A stretch of DNA of 46,490 nt, from NCBI GenBank assembly GCA_913056125.1, contig CAJXNC010000016.1:1-46490 (forward strand), written 5' to 3'. This document shows positions 17,045 to 25,553 of this stretch, piece after piece. The position numbers and the translations under genes are program-made. Below the pieces are notes generated by a model that saw only the letters and a program-made list of their open reading frames with translations, made no database searches and was not told the DNA's origin. Every line of letters starts with the position of its first letter. Positions within the stretch are counted from its first letter, which is position 1. The DNA comes from an uncultured Altererythrobacter sp. GTDB lineage: Bacteria > Pseudomonadota > Alphaproteobacteria > Sphingomonadales > Sphingomonadaceae.

Positions 17045-18145
17045 ATGAACAAAGCCGCCCTGACCACCACGTCGGTTGCGACCCCTGCACAGGACCGACC
17101 TATCCAGCCACCGGTTGACGGTGCCGCGGGACAGATCGTCGGGGTCCAGTATCTGCGCGGTTTCGCCGCACTGGCGGTTGTCGTCTATCACCTCTCGCAG
17201 CGCTGGGAATCCTTCGCAGGTGTGCCTGCGCTCGAGACCCTGCGCTCGGGCGTGGACGTCTTTTTCGTCATCAGCGGCTTCGTCATGGTCTGGTCCACCA
17301 ATGCCGGTGCAAGGCTTTCGGCTCGCGACTTCATGGCACGGCGGATCATCCGCATCGTCCCCCTCTACTGGGTGGTGACAACGCTGGTGCTGGTGGCGCT
17401 TCTGGTCGCGCCTGCCGCGATATGGTGGACCGGGACATACCCGCTGCACACGATAGGCTCCTTCCTCTTCCTGCCACTGGAAAACCCGCGCATCGGGGCG
17501 ATCTACCCGGTCGTTCCGCTGGGTTGGACGCTGCTCTTCGAGATGTTCTTCTACCTTTGCTTCGCACTCGCCATCATGCTGGGCAGGCGCGAGCCGAAGC
17601 GCGTGATGACGATCCTCATCGCATCGATGGTGGGTTTCGTCCTCCTTGGACAACTGGTCCAACTTCCCGAGGCGCTGGACTTCTATGCGAGGCCGATCCT
17701 GCTCGAATTCGTGTTCGGCATGATCGCCGGCCTTCTCGTGCGCCGCTTCGTAGGACCGCAATGGCCGTGGCTTGCGCTGGCGATCTTCTCGCTCGCCGCA
17801 CTGATATTCCTGCCCGATATGCCCAATAGCTGGCGTGCCCTTCGTTTCGGCGTTCCGGCGGTCTTGCTCGTCCATGCCGCAATTCATGTTGCAGGCTGGA
17901 ATAGCGGCTTTTGGCACCGCATGGGCGACATGTCATATTCGCTGTACCTGGCCCACTACCCGGTCGTCATGGGCCTTGCCGCGCTGTGGACGGCATCGCT
18001 GCCGTCGACTTCTCCGATTGCCTATGCCGGTTTCCTTGCCTTGGGATGCCTGCTCAGCGTGGCAGCGGGATATGCCTGCTGGTTGCTGGTCGAACGTCCG
18101 CTGGTCAAAGCAGGTCGCGCACATTTAAGCTCGAAAAATCCGTAA
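17045..18145 (+). CDS. Acyltransferase family 3 (OafA/YrhL-like) membrane protein
   Basis: 366 residues with about ten hydrophobic helices. After a 35-residue N-terminal tail comes the family opening VQYLRGFAALAVVVYHLSQRW, containing the RG...H arrangement, then SGVDVFFVISGFVM near residue 75. Such enzymes O-acylate surface polysaccharides or lipids at the inner membrane. The ATG at 17045 follows AAGGGGCGG and lies 34 bases after clpP, so read-through from clpP is possible. The target glycan is not known; the insertion between clpP and clpX has no evident functional link to proteolysis. Confidence 0.85.
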   Translation: MNKAALTTTSVATPAQDRPIQPPVDGAAGQIVGVQYLRGFAALAVVVYHLSQRWESFAGVPALETLRSGVDVFFVISGFVMVWSTNAGARLSARDFMARRIIRIVPLYWVVTTLVLVALLVAPAAIWWTGTYPLHTIGSFLFLPLENPRIGAIYPVVPLGWTLLFEMFFYLCFALAIMLGRREPKRVMTILIASMVGFVLLGQLVQLPEALDFYARPILLEFVFGMIAGLLVRRFVGPQWPWLALAIFSLAALIFLPDMPNSWRALRFGVPAVLLVHAAIHVAGWNSGFWHRMGDMSYSLYLAHYPVVMGLAALWTASLPSTSPIAYAGFLALGCLLSVAAGYACWLLVERPLVKAGRAHLSSKNP

Positions 18146-18295
18146 CATGCTTAACGCGGAAAACCTTTGCGGTGGAACTGGCTGAAAGCGGTACACTTGC
18201 GAAATGCCGCTTCCCCGCCCGTCATTCCATTGTAGCAATTTGGCAACCCTGCTCCTTCAGGCAGGATCAAGCCGTGGGATTTAGGGCGCAGATGA

Positions 18296-18325
18296 TTGAT
18301 ATTGTGTCGTCCGGCTTTACATTAT
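18296..18325 (+). promoter_or_regulatory. Candidate sigma-70 promoter of clpX
   Basis: TTGATA (18296-18301) is followed after 16 bases by TACATT, or after 18 by CATTAT (18320-18325). It lies 47-76 bases before the clpX ATG in a 226-base gap. Confidence 0.5.
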
Positions 18326-18339
18326 GGGATGACTCAAGT

Positions 18340-18355
18340 GCCCCTACAACGGGGC
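18340..18355 (+). repeat. Leader hairpin before clpX
   Basis: GCCCC-TACAAC-GGGGC can form a five-pair GC stem ending 16 bases before the clpX start, just upstream of its AAGGCAAGGA ribosome-binding site. It might stabilise the mRNA or tune initiation; unproven. Confidence 0.4.
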
Positions 18356-18371
18356 GCACAAGGCAAGGAAT

Positions 18372-19640
18372 ATGACGAAGTTGAGCGGATCCGATAGCAA
18401 GAGCACCCTTTACTGCAGTTTCTGCGGCAAGTCCCAGCACGAGGTGCGCAAGCTGATTGCAGGACCGACCGTTTTCATCTGCGACGAATGTGTCGAGCTG
18501 TGCAACGACATCATTCGCGAGGAAGCCAAGGGCGGCATTTCGGGCAAGAAGGATGGCGAGATCGCCACCCCGCGCGAGATTTGCGACACGCTTAACGACT
18601 ATGTGATCGGGCAGGACCGCGCCAAGCGCGTGCTCTCGGTTGCAGTCCACAACCACTACAAGCGCCTCAAGCACTCGGCCAAGGCCGGCGATGTCGAACT
18701 GGCCAAGTCCAACATCCTGCTGGTCGGCCCGACCGGTTCGGGCAAGACGCTGCTGGCGCAGACGCTGGCGCGCACTTTCGATGTGCCCTTCACCATGGCC
18801 GACGCCACCACGCTGACCGAAGCGGGTTACGTGGGTGAAGACGTCGAGAACATCATCCTCAAGCTGCTCCAGGCTTCCGACTACAATGTCGAGAAGGCGC
18901 AGCACGGCATCGTCTATATCGACGAGATCGACAAGATTACCCGCAAGGCGGAAAACCCCTCCATCACGCGCGACGTGTCGGGCGAAGGCGTGCAGCAGGC
19001 GCTGCTCAAGCTGATGGAAGGCACCACTGCCTCCGTTCCGCCGCAGGGCGGTCGCAAGCACCCGCAGCAGGAATTCCTGCAGGTCGACACGACGAACATC
19101 CTGTTCATCTGTGGCGGCGCGTTCGCCGGCCTCGAAAAGGTCATCGGCGACCGCCTGCAGAAGCGTTCGATCGGCTTCGGTGCAAATGTCACCGATCCGA
19201 CCAAGGCCAAGGTTGGCGAGATGCTGCAGAAGTGCGAGCCGGAAGACCTGCTGAAATTCGGCCTGATCCCCGAATTCGTCGGCCGCCTGCCGGTCATCGC
19301 CACGCTGCACGACCTCGATGCTGATGCCCTGGTGACGATCCTCAAGGAACCGAAGAACGCGCTGGTGAAGCAGTACGCAAAGCTTTTCGAACTGGAAGAT
19401 GTCGAGCTGACGTTCACCGACGAGGCGCTGATCGAAATCGCCAAGAAGGCGATCAAGCGCAAGACCGGTGCACGTGGCCTGCGTTCGATCGTGGAAGGCA
19501 TCCTGCTCGACACGATGTTCGACCTGCCCGGCATGGACGGCATTTCCGAAGTCGTTGTCGATGCCGAAGTCGTCGCCGGCCGCAAGGAGCCGGTCCGCGT
19601 GATGGACGGCAAGAAGGACAAGAAGGAAGAGGCGGCCTGA
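18372..19640 (+). CDS. clpX: ATP-dependent Clp protease ATP-binding subunit ClpX
   Basis: 422 residues. The N-terminal C4 zinc-binding domain has C15, C18, C37 and C40. The AAA+ core contains Walker A GPTGSGKT (119-126), the pore-loop motif GYVGEDVE, Walker [11 protein letters not shown], and the IGF loop (RSIGFGA) that docks on ClpP. ClpX unfolds tagged proteins for ClpP, including cell-cycle regulators in alphaproteobacteria. ATG at 18372 with AAGGCAAGGA upstream. The stop overlaps the probable CTG start of the next small gene. Confidence 0.98.
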   Translation: MTKLSGSDSKSTLYCSFCGKSQHEVRKLIAGPTVFICDECVELCNDIIREEAKGGISGKKDGEIATPREICDTLNDYVIGQDRAKRVLSVAVHNHYKRLKHSAKAGDVELAKSNILLVGPTGSGKTLLAQTLARTFDVPFTMADATTLTEAGYVGEDVENIILKLLQASDYNVEKAQHGIVYIDEIDKITRKAENPSITRDVSGEGVQQALLKLMEGTTASVPPQGGRKHPQQEFLQVDTTNILFICGGAFAGLEKVIGDRLQKRSIGFGANVTDPTKAKVGEMLQKCEPEDLLKFGLIPEFVGRLPVIATLHDLDADALVTILKEPKNALVKQYAKLFELEDVELTFTDEALIEIAKKAIKRKTGARGLRSIVEGILLDTMFDLPGMDGISEVVVDAEVVAGRKEPVRVMDGKKDKKEEAA

Positions 19641-19888
19641 GCGAGCTGCCCTTCCCGCTCGATGCAATAGATCGCGTCGAGTTCTTCAAGCGCGACGAGC
19701 TGACAAGCGATCTCATTTGCTGCGAAATCACGGCTGGACGGCAAACCTTCTTCCTGCACGAAGAAGATGCGGCATGGCAGCTGGCGATCAAGAAACTTGC
19801 GACATTACCAGGTTTCGATGGCGACTGGTACGTGAAGGTCGCACTTCCTGCATTCGCCGAATGCAGCTTGATAGCCTTTTCCCGTTAA
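19637..19888 (+). CDS. Small conserved-looking protein with probable CTG start
   Basis: About 83 residues in a frame with no ATG, GTG or TTG near its beginning. It reads [19 protein letters not shown] onward and ends [13 protein letters not shown] before TAA. A CTG overlapping the clpX stop (CTGA), preceded by GGAAGAGG, is the best start. Codon choice and amino-acid composition look like a real soluble protein: acidic/aromatic, with a paired Cys (DLICCEI) and a GFDGDW segment. The stop is three bases before the GTG of the phosphatase-like gene, making a tight clpX-small gene-phosphatase unit. I recall similar small proteins in sphingomonads but cannot name a family. Confidence 0.55.
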   Translation: MSELPFPLDAIDRVEFFKRDELTSDLICCEITAGRQTFFLHEEDAAWQLAIKKLATLPGFDGDWYVKVALPAFAECSLIAFSR

Positions 19889-19891
19889 AAC

Positions 19892-20233
19892 GTGCGCCGC
19901 TACCTCTTCGTCTGCAGCCAGAACAAGCTGCGCAGTCCGACGGCAGAACAGGTCTTCGCCGATTGGCCGGGCCTGTCCGTGCTTTCTGCGGGCACCAACA
20001 ATGACGCCGTAACCACGCTTGATACGGAGCTGGTCGAATGGGCAGATTCCATCTTCGTCATGGAGCGAACTCACCGCAACAAGCTGCAAAAGAAGTTTCG
20101 CAAGCAGCTTGGAGGCAAACGAATTATCTGCCTGGACATCCCGGACGAGTACAATTTCATGGAAGATGCACTCGTAGATTTGCTGAAGGACAAGATGCAG
20201 CCATGGCTGCCAATGGTCCCGCCCGAGGATTGA
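19892..20233 (+). CDS. Low-molecular-weight protein tyrosine phosphatase-like protein
   Basis: 113 residues from GTG 19892. The phosphatase P-loop Cys-X5-Arg is near the N-terminus as VCSQNKLRSPTAE (C8, R14), followed by LSAGT. The length is shorter than classical LMW-PTPs (about 150), and the usual C-terminal DP(Y/F) acid loop is replaced by DIPDEYNFME. It could be an active phosphatase of the short subfamily or an arsenate-reductase-like relative. It sits four bases after the small clpX-linked gene and is probably in the same transcript. Confidence 0.72.
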   Translation: MRRYLFVCSQNKLRSPTAEQVFADWPGLSVLSAGTNNDAVTTLDTELVEWADSIFVMERTHRNKLQKKFRKQLGGKRIICLDIPDEYNFMEDALVDLLKDKMQPWLPMVPPED

Positions 20234-20250
20234 GAGGACACGTCCATTAC

Positions 20251-20279
20251 TTGGTGAACAGCGGCGCAGCTGTTATCAT
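20251..20279 (+). promoter_or_regulatory. Candidate promoter TTGGTG-N17-TATCAT
   Basis: Good sigma-70-like spacing. The expected transcription start (about 20286) falls only a few bases before the GTG at 20289, implying a leaderless or near-leaderless mRNA. Confidence 0.45.
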
Positions 20280-20288
20280 GTTGACATA

Positions 20289-20621
20289 GTGAACGCTGCA
20301 ACCTTCTTCGGCTTTGCCCTCGCCCTGTCGTCTTTCCTGTGGTCGATTTCCGGCTTCTATCGCCCCCGTTTCGAAGGGCGTGAGCACGTGGTGATGAACT
20401 GGGGCTTCGACCTCAAGCCGAACAGCTACGCTTCGCCGCGCGTGGCCTTGGCGATCACGCCGGCTGTCGGGACGTTGGTCATGCTGATGATTGCAACCTT
20501 GAGCACGATTCTGACACCCCAGGACCAACGCCTGGCGGCTCTCGGCGCCATGATCTTCGCCTTCATCGTGATCGCGGGGATCCACGCCGCGCACCTGCAT
20601 TTCGCCGCGAAAGCGGAGTAG
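20289..20621 (+). CDS. Small three-helix membrane protein
   Basis: 110 residues from GTG, with three hydrophobic segments (about 3-22, 54-76 and 85-105) and a short charged loop FYRPRFEGREH. No family recognised. No Shine-Dalgarno sequence is present in front of the GTG. A promoter-like TTGGTG/TATCAT pair ends ten bases upstream, consistent with a leaderless transcript. It ends adjacent to the convergent GFA-family gene without a visible terminator. The start could alternatively be the later ATG in MNWGF, but that would remove the first helix. Confidence 0.6.
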   Translation: MNAATFFGFALALSSFLWSISGFYRPRFEGREHVVMNWGFDLKPNSYASPRVALAITPAVGTLVMLMIATLSTILTPQDQRLAALGAMIFAFIVIAGIHAAHLHFAAKAE

Positions 20622-21116
20622 CTAGCCCTCGCCCGCCTTGCGGCGTGCAGCCAGCGCTTTCAATCGATCCATGCTCGCCGGCGGCAAGGTCGCGGGCGGA
20701 TCATAATATTCGCCGAAAGCGGGAATGCCTTCGGGCAGGGTAACCCAGGGCATCTTGAAGTCCGTGAAAATCGCGACGTCTGGCGTAACGCTGCTTGAAT
20801 CGTCCAGGGTGCCCGCGCGAAAGCCAGTCATCAGCGATCCGAAGCGCGGATAATGGCTCCACAGAGCCGTACCGCAGGTCTTGCAGCGAAAGATCGTATG
20901 CGGATTGCCACTGCCGCCGGGAACGGTGTGGCTGGCCAGTTCGCCCGAGAGAAGCTCAAGATTCTCGCTTTCGGTGAAGACATTGACCACGCTGGTCGAG
21001 CCGGTCTGCTGCTGGCACAATCGGCAATGGCAATTGTGGACCATGATCGGCTCGCCGGTGAAGCGATAGCGGACCTCGCCACAAGCACAGCCGCCCTCGC
21101 GAACAGTCTCACTCAT
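20622..21116 (-). CDS. GFA family zinc protein (glutathione-dependent formaldehyde-activating-like)
   Basis: 164 residues with the family's cysteine set: C10, C12 (GGCACGEV), C29, C31, C34 (HNCHCRLC), and the later CKTCGTALW. These bind two zinc ions in Gfa-fold proteins. Homologues are named for formaldehyde-glutathione condensation, but most are uncharacterised. The start overlaps the deacetylase stop by eight bases. It is the last gene of a minus-strand run (mtgA, CDF transporter, deacetylase, GFA). Confidence 0.85.
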   Translation of the reverse strand: MSETVREGGCACGEVRYRFTGEPIMVHNCHCRLCQQQTGSTSVVNVFTESENLELLSGELASHTVPGGSGNPHTIFRCKTCGTALWSHYPRFGSLMTGFRAGTLDDSSSVTPDVAIFTDFKMPWVTLPEGIPAFGEYYDPPATLPPASMDRLKALAARRKAGEG

Positions 21117-21831
21117 CGCCCACTCCTCCGCCTGCCAGCAATTCGCTGACCGTTACCATGGTGTAGCCGCGCTCCTCCAGCCCCTCGATGATCAACGGCA
21201 ACGCTTTACTTATGACCTCGCGATGGCCGAACATGGGGTGCATCAGCACGATCGAACCAGGCTGCACACCGTCGAGGATTATGTCGGCATATTCGCGCGG
21301 ATCGGTCAGGCCCACGCCTTCCTCCACATCCCACATGATCGTGCGGTAACCCGCATTGTCCACTGCCAGCGAAAGGCCGAGCAGGCGCTTGCCAAAAGGC
21401 GGACGGAACAGGGTCGGGCTTTCCACGCCCTCTGCGCGCAGCAGCGCGTCGGTCGCGCCGACCTCTTGCTCGTAGGTCGAGGGCATGCGCAGCAACAGGC
21501 GCTTATGCGTGTAGCTGTGATTGCCGAGTTCGTGCCCAGCCTCGAGCATGCGCCGCGCAAGGCCCGGATTGCGCTGCATCGCCTCCCCGACAAGGAAGAA
21601 GGTCGCCTTGGTGCCATGCGCATCAAGGATCGGCAGGACCATCTCCACACCGGGCGGAATGGGTCCATCGTCGAAGGTCAGCGCCACCAGCTTCTGATCG
21701 GTATCGACGCGGCAATGCACTTCGCCGACAAGCTGGAAACACTCCGCGCCAGACAGGCGGTGGAGGCCATAAGCCCCTGCCAGCAACACCAGCAGGCCGA
21801 TGCCGATGCGCCGCAGCAGCCTGCCGCGCAT
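21109..21831 (-). CDS. Polysaccharide deacetylase (NodB homology domain)
   Basis: About 240 residues with one N-terminal membrane helix (GIGLLVLLAGAYGLHRL). The NodB-domain motifs are LTFDDGP, HSYTH (metal ligands), RPPFGK and, toward the end, IVLMHP. It removes N- or O-acetyl groups from cell-wall or surface polysaccharide outside the cytoplasmic membrane. I use ATG 21831, two bases after the upstream stop. A TTG at 21849 with GACGAG upstream would add six residues and overlap that gene. Tightly packed between the CDF transporter and GFA genes. Confidence 0.86.
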   Translation of the reverse strand: MRGRLLRRIGIGLLVLLAGAYGLHRLSGAECFQLVGEVHCRVDTDQKLVALTFDDGPIPPGVEMVLPILDAHGTKATFFLVGEAMQRNPGLARRMLEAGHELGNHSYTHKRLLLRMPSTYEQEVGATDALLRAEGVESPTLFRPPFGKRLLGLSLAVDNAGYRTIMWDVEEGVGLTDPREYADIILDGVQPGSIVLMHPMFGHREVISKALPLIIEGLEERGYTMVTVSELLAGGGVGDE

Positions 21832-21833
21832 CG

Positions 21834-22784
21834 TCAGCAATCTGCGCAATGCTCGTCGCGGTGTGTCTCGACCTGCAGTGTCATGTGGCCGATCAAGTAA
21901 TTATGCTCCAATTCGTGCGCGACATCGTGCAGGAAGCTGTCGCCGGGATGGCCGGAAGGCATGACGAGATGCGCGGTCAGCGCTGTCTCTGTCGTACTCA
22001 TCGGCCAGATATGGAGGTCGTGCACCGCCTCGACCCCATCGAGCCCGGCAAGGTACTCGCGCACTGCGCTCTCGCTGATATTGTCGGGCACGGCATGCAG
22101 GCCCATTTTCACGCTGTCCTTGAGCAAACCCCAGGTCCCCCAGGCAATCACCCCGACGATCACGAGGCTAACTATCGGATCGATAAGGACGATCCCTGTC
22201 AGGAGGATGAATAGGCCGGCGACCACAACGCCCACGCTGACCAGCGCATCGGCGGCCATGTGCAGGAATGCACCCCGAATATTAATGTCGCTGTGGCGCC
22301 CACGCATGAACATCAGCGCGGTCACCGTATTGATGACAATACCTATCCCGGCGACCCAGATCATCGTCCAGCCCTCGACCTCGGTCGGCACGACCAGCCG
22401 GTGCATGGTCTCGAACAGGATCGCGCCGATCGTGATCACCAGCAGCGTCGCATTGGCGAGAGCGGCGAGGATGGTCGAGCTTTTCAGGCCATAGGTGAAG
22501 CGCGCCGTGGCGGGCTTCTTCGCTGCCACGCTGGCGCCCCAGGCGATCAGCAGGGCAAGGACATCGGACAAATTGTGTCCGGCATCGGCGATCAGCGCCA
22601 TCGAGCCGGAAAGATATCCGAACAGCGCCTCCACCACCACAAAGCCGGTATTGAGCCCCGCCCCGATGGCGAAGGCAGAGCCGAAATCCGCCGGCGCATG
22701 GCTGTGGCCGTGATGGTGTCCATGGCCATGCGAATGGCCATGACCGTGGTCGTGCGAATGATCGTGAGAATGTCCAAGACCCAT
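21834..22784 (-). CDS. Cation diffusion facilitator (Zn2+/Co2+ efflux), CzcD/ZitB type
   Basis: 316 residues. The first 30 are extremely His-rich (HSHDHSHDHGHGHSH...), a likely metal-buffering tail. Six transmembrane helices follow with the metal-site motifs ALIADAGHNLSD (TM2) and FLHMAADA (TM5). A cytoplasmic C-terminal domain (DLHIWPMS) ends in HRDEHCADC, whose His and Cys residues could also bind metal. It expels zinc or similar ions using the proton gradient. ATG at 22784, five bases after mtgA. No metal-responsive regulator gene is adjacent. Confidence 0.93.
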   Translation of the reverse strand: MGLGHSHDHSHDHGHGHSHGHGHHHGHSHAPADFGSAFAIGAGLNTGFVVVEALFGYLSGSMALIADAGHNLSDVLALLIAWGASVAAKKPATARFTYGLKSSTILAALANATLLVITIGAILFETMHRLVVPTEVEGWTMIWVAGIGIVINTVTALMFMRGRHSDINIRGAFLHMAADALVSVGVVVAGLFILLTGIVLIDPIVSLVIVGVIAWGTWGLLKDSVKMGLHAVPDNISESAVREYLAGLDGVEAVHDLHIWPMSTTETALTAHLVMPSGHPGDSFLHDVAHELEHNYLIGHMTLQVETHRDEHCADC

Positions 22785-22789
22785 TGGGC

Positions 22790-23461
22790 CTACTCGTAGA
22801 CGCAGGAATCGAGTCCGTCACGCCTGACGACGCCGATGCGCGCTTCGATCGTATTTCCATAGCGCGCGGTGAAGCCCGACGGGTTGCGCACTTCGCGCGT
22901 CTTGGGGCTCGGCAAGGCGGCGGCGATGCGACTGGCCTCGTCGCGCGACATGCGGGCGGCCGAATGGTCGAAATAGCGCCACGAACCGGCCTCGACCCCA
23001 TAGGTGCCGATGCCCGTCTCCGCGACATTGAGATAGACTTCCATGATCCGGCGCTTGGTCCACAGCTTCTCGATCAGGAATGTGAAATAGGCTTCCACGC
23101 CCTTGCGGAACCAGCCGCCGCCCTGCCACAGGAAGACGTTCTTGGCAGTCTGCTGGCTGATCGTGGAGGCACCGCGCTGGCGCCCGCCCGCAGCGCGCTC
23201 TTCCAGCGCATCCTCTATCGCCTCGACATCGAAGCCTTCATGCTCGCAGAACTTGGAATCCTCCGCCGCGATCACGGCAGAGACCATGTTGCGGTCGATC
23301 CGGCTGAGCGGCTCCCAGTCACGCGTGACCGAATTTTCGTCGAGCAGCATGGTCATGGTGTAAGTCACCGGAACGAAACGCAGGATCAGCACCATGACCA
23401 CGCTGAAGCTGACGAAGATCAGCGTGCCCTTGGCGACATATTTGGCGATGCGTACGACCAT
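22790..23461 (-). CDS. mtgA: Monofunctional biosynthetic peptidoglycan transglycosylase
   Basis: 223 residues: one N-terminal membrane anchor (about 10-32) and a GT51 domain. The catalytic Glu is in VIAAEDSKFCEHEGFD; further GT51 blocks are RGASTISQQTAKNVFLW and RIMEVYLNVAE. It polymerises lipid II glycan strands in the periplasm without a transpeptidase domain. ATG at 23461. It leads a compact four-gene minus run downstream of the rpoH terminator. Confidence 0.95.
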   Translation of the reverse strand: MVVRIAKYVAKGTLIFVSFSVVMVLILRFVPVTYTMTMLLDENSVTRDWEPLSRIDRNMVSAVIAAEDSKFCEHEGFDVEAIEDALEERAAGGRQRGASTISQQTAKNVFLWQGGGWFRKGVEAYFTFLIEKLWTKRRIMEVYLNVAETGIGTYGVEAGSWRYFDHSAARMSRDEASRIAAALPSPKTREVRNPSGFTARYGNTIEARIGVVRRDGLDSCVYE

Positions 23462-23502
23462 GACGCCTACCTAGACTCAAACCGGCGCCCGAAACAGCGC
23501 CG

Positions 23503-23535
23503 AAAAATGAAACGGGCCACCCGAAGGCAGCCCGC
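23503..23535 (-). terminator. Intrinsic terminator of rpoH
   Basis: On the minus strand, GGGCTGCC-TTCG-GGTGGCCC forms a stem with a stable UUCG loop, followed by TTTCATTTTT. It lies 24 bases after the rpoH stop. Confidence 0.88.
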
Positions 23536-23558
23536 TCTGTTCAATTATGCCTGGGCGT

Positions 23559-24461
23559 TCAGGCCGCTGCCGGCATCAGCCTTTCGCCGGCAATGCGCTG
23601 CATCGCCTTCTGCAACTTCTCGAAGGCGCGCACCTCGATCTGGCGGATGCGTTCGCGGCTCACATCATAAACCTGCGAAAGCTCTTCCAGCGTCTGCGGA
23701 TTGTCGACCAGGCGACGCTCCGTGAGAATATGCTTTTCGCGATCGTTGAGGCTTTCCATCGCCTCGATCAGCATTTCCCGGCGCACCTCTGCCTCTTCGG
23801 CATCGGCCACAACCACGTCCTGCAGCGGTCGATCGTCGGTCAGCCAGTCCTGCCACTCACCAGCGCCTTCTTCGCCATTGCGCATGGGCGTGTTGAGCGA
23901 TCCGTCACCGCCCATCATCATGCGCCGATTCATGTTGATCACTTCCTGCTCGGGCACGCCCAGATCGGTTGCGATCTTGGTCACGTCTTCCGGCGACAGA
24001 TCTGTGTCTTCGTAGGCCTCGAGCTGCTTCTTCATCCGGCGAAGGTTGAAGAACAGCTTCTTCTGTGCAGCGGTGGTACCCATCTTCACGAGCGACCAGC
24101 TGCGCAGGATGAATTCCTGGATCGATGCCTTGATCCACCACATGGCATAAGTGGCGAGGCGGAAGCCGCGATCGGGCTCGAACTTCTTCACGCCCTGCAT
24201 CAGGCCGACATTGCCTTCGGAAATCAGGTCCGAAACCGGCAGGCCATAGCCGCGATAGCCCATGGCGATCTTGGCCACGAGCCGCAGGTGCGACGTGACG
24301 AGCTGCGCGGCAGCATCGGGATCGTCATGCTCGCGGTAGCGCACCGCCAGCATGTATTCCTGCTCCGCGGTCAGCACCGGGAATTTCTTGATTTCGGCCA
24401 GATAGCGGTTGAGGCTCTGCTCTCCGCTCAGCGCTGGCACGCTTGGTCGATTGTTGCTCAC
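23559..24461 (-). CDS. rpoH: RNA polymerase heat-shock sigma factor
   Basis: 300 residues from GTG 24461 (V-S-N-N-R), matching the usual RpoH length. Region 2 includes HLRLVAKIAMGYRGYGLPVSDLISEGNVGLMQG and the -10-binding stretch RLATYAMWWIKASIQEFILRSWSLVK. The RpoH box is recognisable as QKKLFFNLRR. Region 4 is EELSQVYDVSRERIRQIEVRA. The same frame extends to another GTG (24533), but its extra 24 residues (CPSGACKKRSTQERF) do not resemble the family. RpoH directs heat-shock transcription. It lies 121 bases downstream of the pseudouridine synthase gene and ends in its own terminator. Confidence 0.95.
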   Translation of the reverse strand: MSNNRPSVPALSGEQSLNRYLAEIKKFPVLTAEQEYMLAVRYREHDDPDAAAQLVTSHLRLVAKIAMGYRGYGLPVSDLISEGNVGLMQGVKKFEPDRGFRLATYAMWWIKASIQEFILRSWSLVKMGTTAAQKKLFFNLRRMKKQLEAYEDTDLSPEDVTKIATDLGVPEQEVINMNRRMMMGGDGSLNTPMRNGEEGAGEWQDWLTDDRPLQDVVVADAEEAEVRREMLIEAMESLNDREKHILTERRLVDNPQTLEELSQVYDVSRERIRQIEVRAFEKLQKAMQRIAGERLMPAAA

Positions 24462-24582
24462 TAGTTTCCCAAACCTTTCTTGCGTCGACCGCTTTTTGCA
24501 GGCCCCTGATGGGCACCCGGTTTTCACGGCCACATTATTGGTTCCGCCCTTATAGCCGAACTATGGCTAGATAGGACGCATT

Positions 24583-25536
24583 TCATCGATTTGAATGACC
24601 CATTTGGTCGATAAGTTCCCGCATATCTGCCGGTAATTCGCTGCGGAACTGCAAGAAGTTACCGTTAACGGGATGTTCGAAGCCCAGGACTGCCGCATGG
24701 AGGGCCTGCCGTTCGAATCCCAACTCCTTGAGAATCGGGCGAATCTGCGCATTGGCGCGTCCATAAACCGGGTCACCCAATAGCGCATGACCGATTGACG
24801 CAAGGTGAACCCGGACCTGGTGCGTTCGACCGGTTTCCAGCCGACATTCGATGAGCGCGCAGCCGTTTAGTCTCTCGATGGTCTTGTAATGGGTAACCGC
24901 GTGCTTCCCGCGCGAGGAATCCCTGGGCAGCACCGCCATTTTCTTCCTGTTGGCGTCGGAGCGACCGATCCGCTCGTCCACCGTACCAGCTGGCGGAACG
25001 GGATGGCCGTTGCAGACTGCCAGATATGCCCTCTCGAGCGAGTGATCGGCGAACTGCCGGGCAAGCCCTTCATGCGCCACATCGCTCTTGGCAACGACCA
25101 GCAAGCCGGATGTGTCCTTGTCGATGCGATGCACGATTCCGGGCCGCGCCACCCCGCCAATTCCGCTCAATTGCCCGCGGCAATGGTGCAGCAGGGCATT
25201 GACCAATGTGCCATCCGGGTTTCCTGCCGCCGGGTGGACAACCATCCCGGCTGGCTTGTCGACCACAATCAAATGCGCGTCCTCATAGACGACATTGAGC
25301 GGGATATCCTGTGGATGAGCCTGTGGATCATCCGGGGGTGGAATGTGGACAGAAAAGCTCGACCCCGCTTGAACTCTGGCCGAAGGGCTGGTGGCAACCT
25401 TGCCATCCACTTCCACCTTGCGATCCGATATCAGGGCCTTGATCCGCTCTCTTGACAAAGGCGTAACCTCGGCCAGCGCCTTGTCGAGGCGCGCAGCCGA
25501 GTTGATAACCCCGTTGATAAGTTCGCCTTGGCTCAT
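24583..25536 (-). CDS. RluA-family 23S rRNA pseudouridine synthase (RluD-like)
   Basis: 317 residues: an N-terminal S4 RNA-binding domain (LDKALAEVTPLSRERIKALISDRKV, from about residue 17), then a catalytic domain with the signature GIVHRIDKDTSGLLVVAK containing the catalytic Asp. ETGRTHQVRVHLASIGHALLGDPVYG lies in the second half. The S4 domain and length favour RluD (positions 1911/1915/1917 in helix 69) over RluA or RluC. ATG at 25536. Only 17 bases separate it from the divergent JAMM gene, so promoter elements must overlap coding sequence. Confidence 0.9.
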   Translation of the reverse strand: MSQGELINGVINSAARLDKALAEVTPLSRERIKALISDRKVEVDGKVATSPSARVQAGSSFSVHIPPPDDPQAHPQDIPLNVVYEDAHLIVVDKPAGMVVHPAAGNPDGTLVNALLHHCRGQLSGIGGVARPGIVHRIDKDTSGLLVVAKSDVAHEGLARQFADHSLERAYLAVCNGHPVPPAGTVDERIGRSDANRKKMAVLPRDSSRGKHAVTHYKTIERLNGCALIECRLETGRTHQVRVHLASIGHALLGDPVYGRANAQIRPILKELGFERQALHAAVLGFEHPVNGNFLQFRSELPADMRELIDQMGHSNR

Positions 25537-25553
25537 GCTAGGTTCTGTGGAGG

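Noticed and set aside
24462-24533. N-terminal extension of rpoH to an upstream GTG
   Set aside because: The extra residues do not resemble RpoH, and the GTG at 24461 gives the normal family length.
24552-24570. TAGCC/GGCTA inverted repeat between the pseudouridine synthase gene and rpoH
   Set aside because: Only a five-pair stem, no T-tract and no clear promoter relation.
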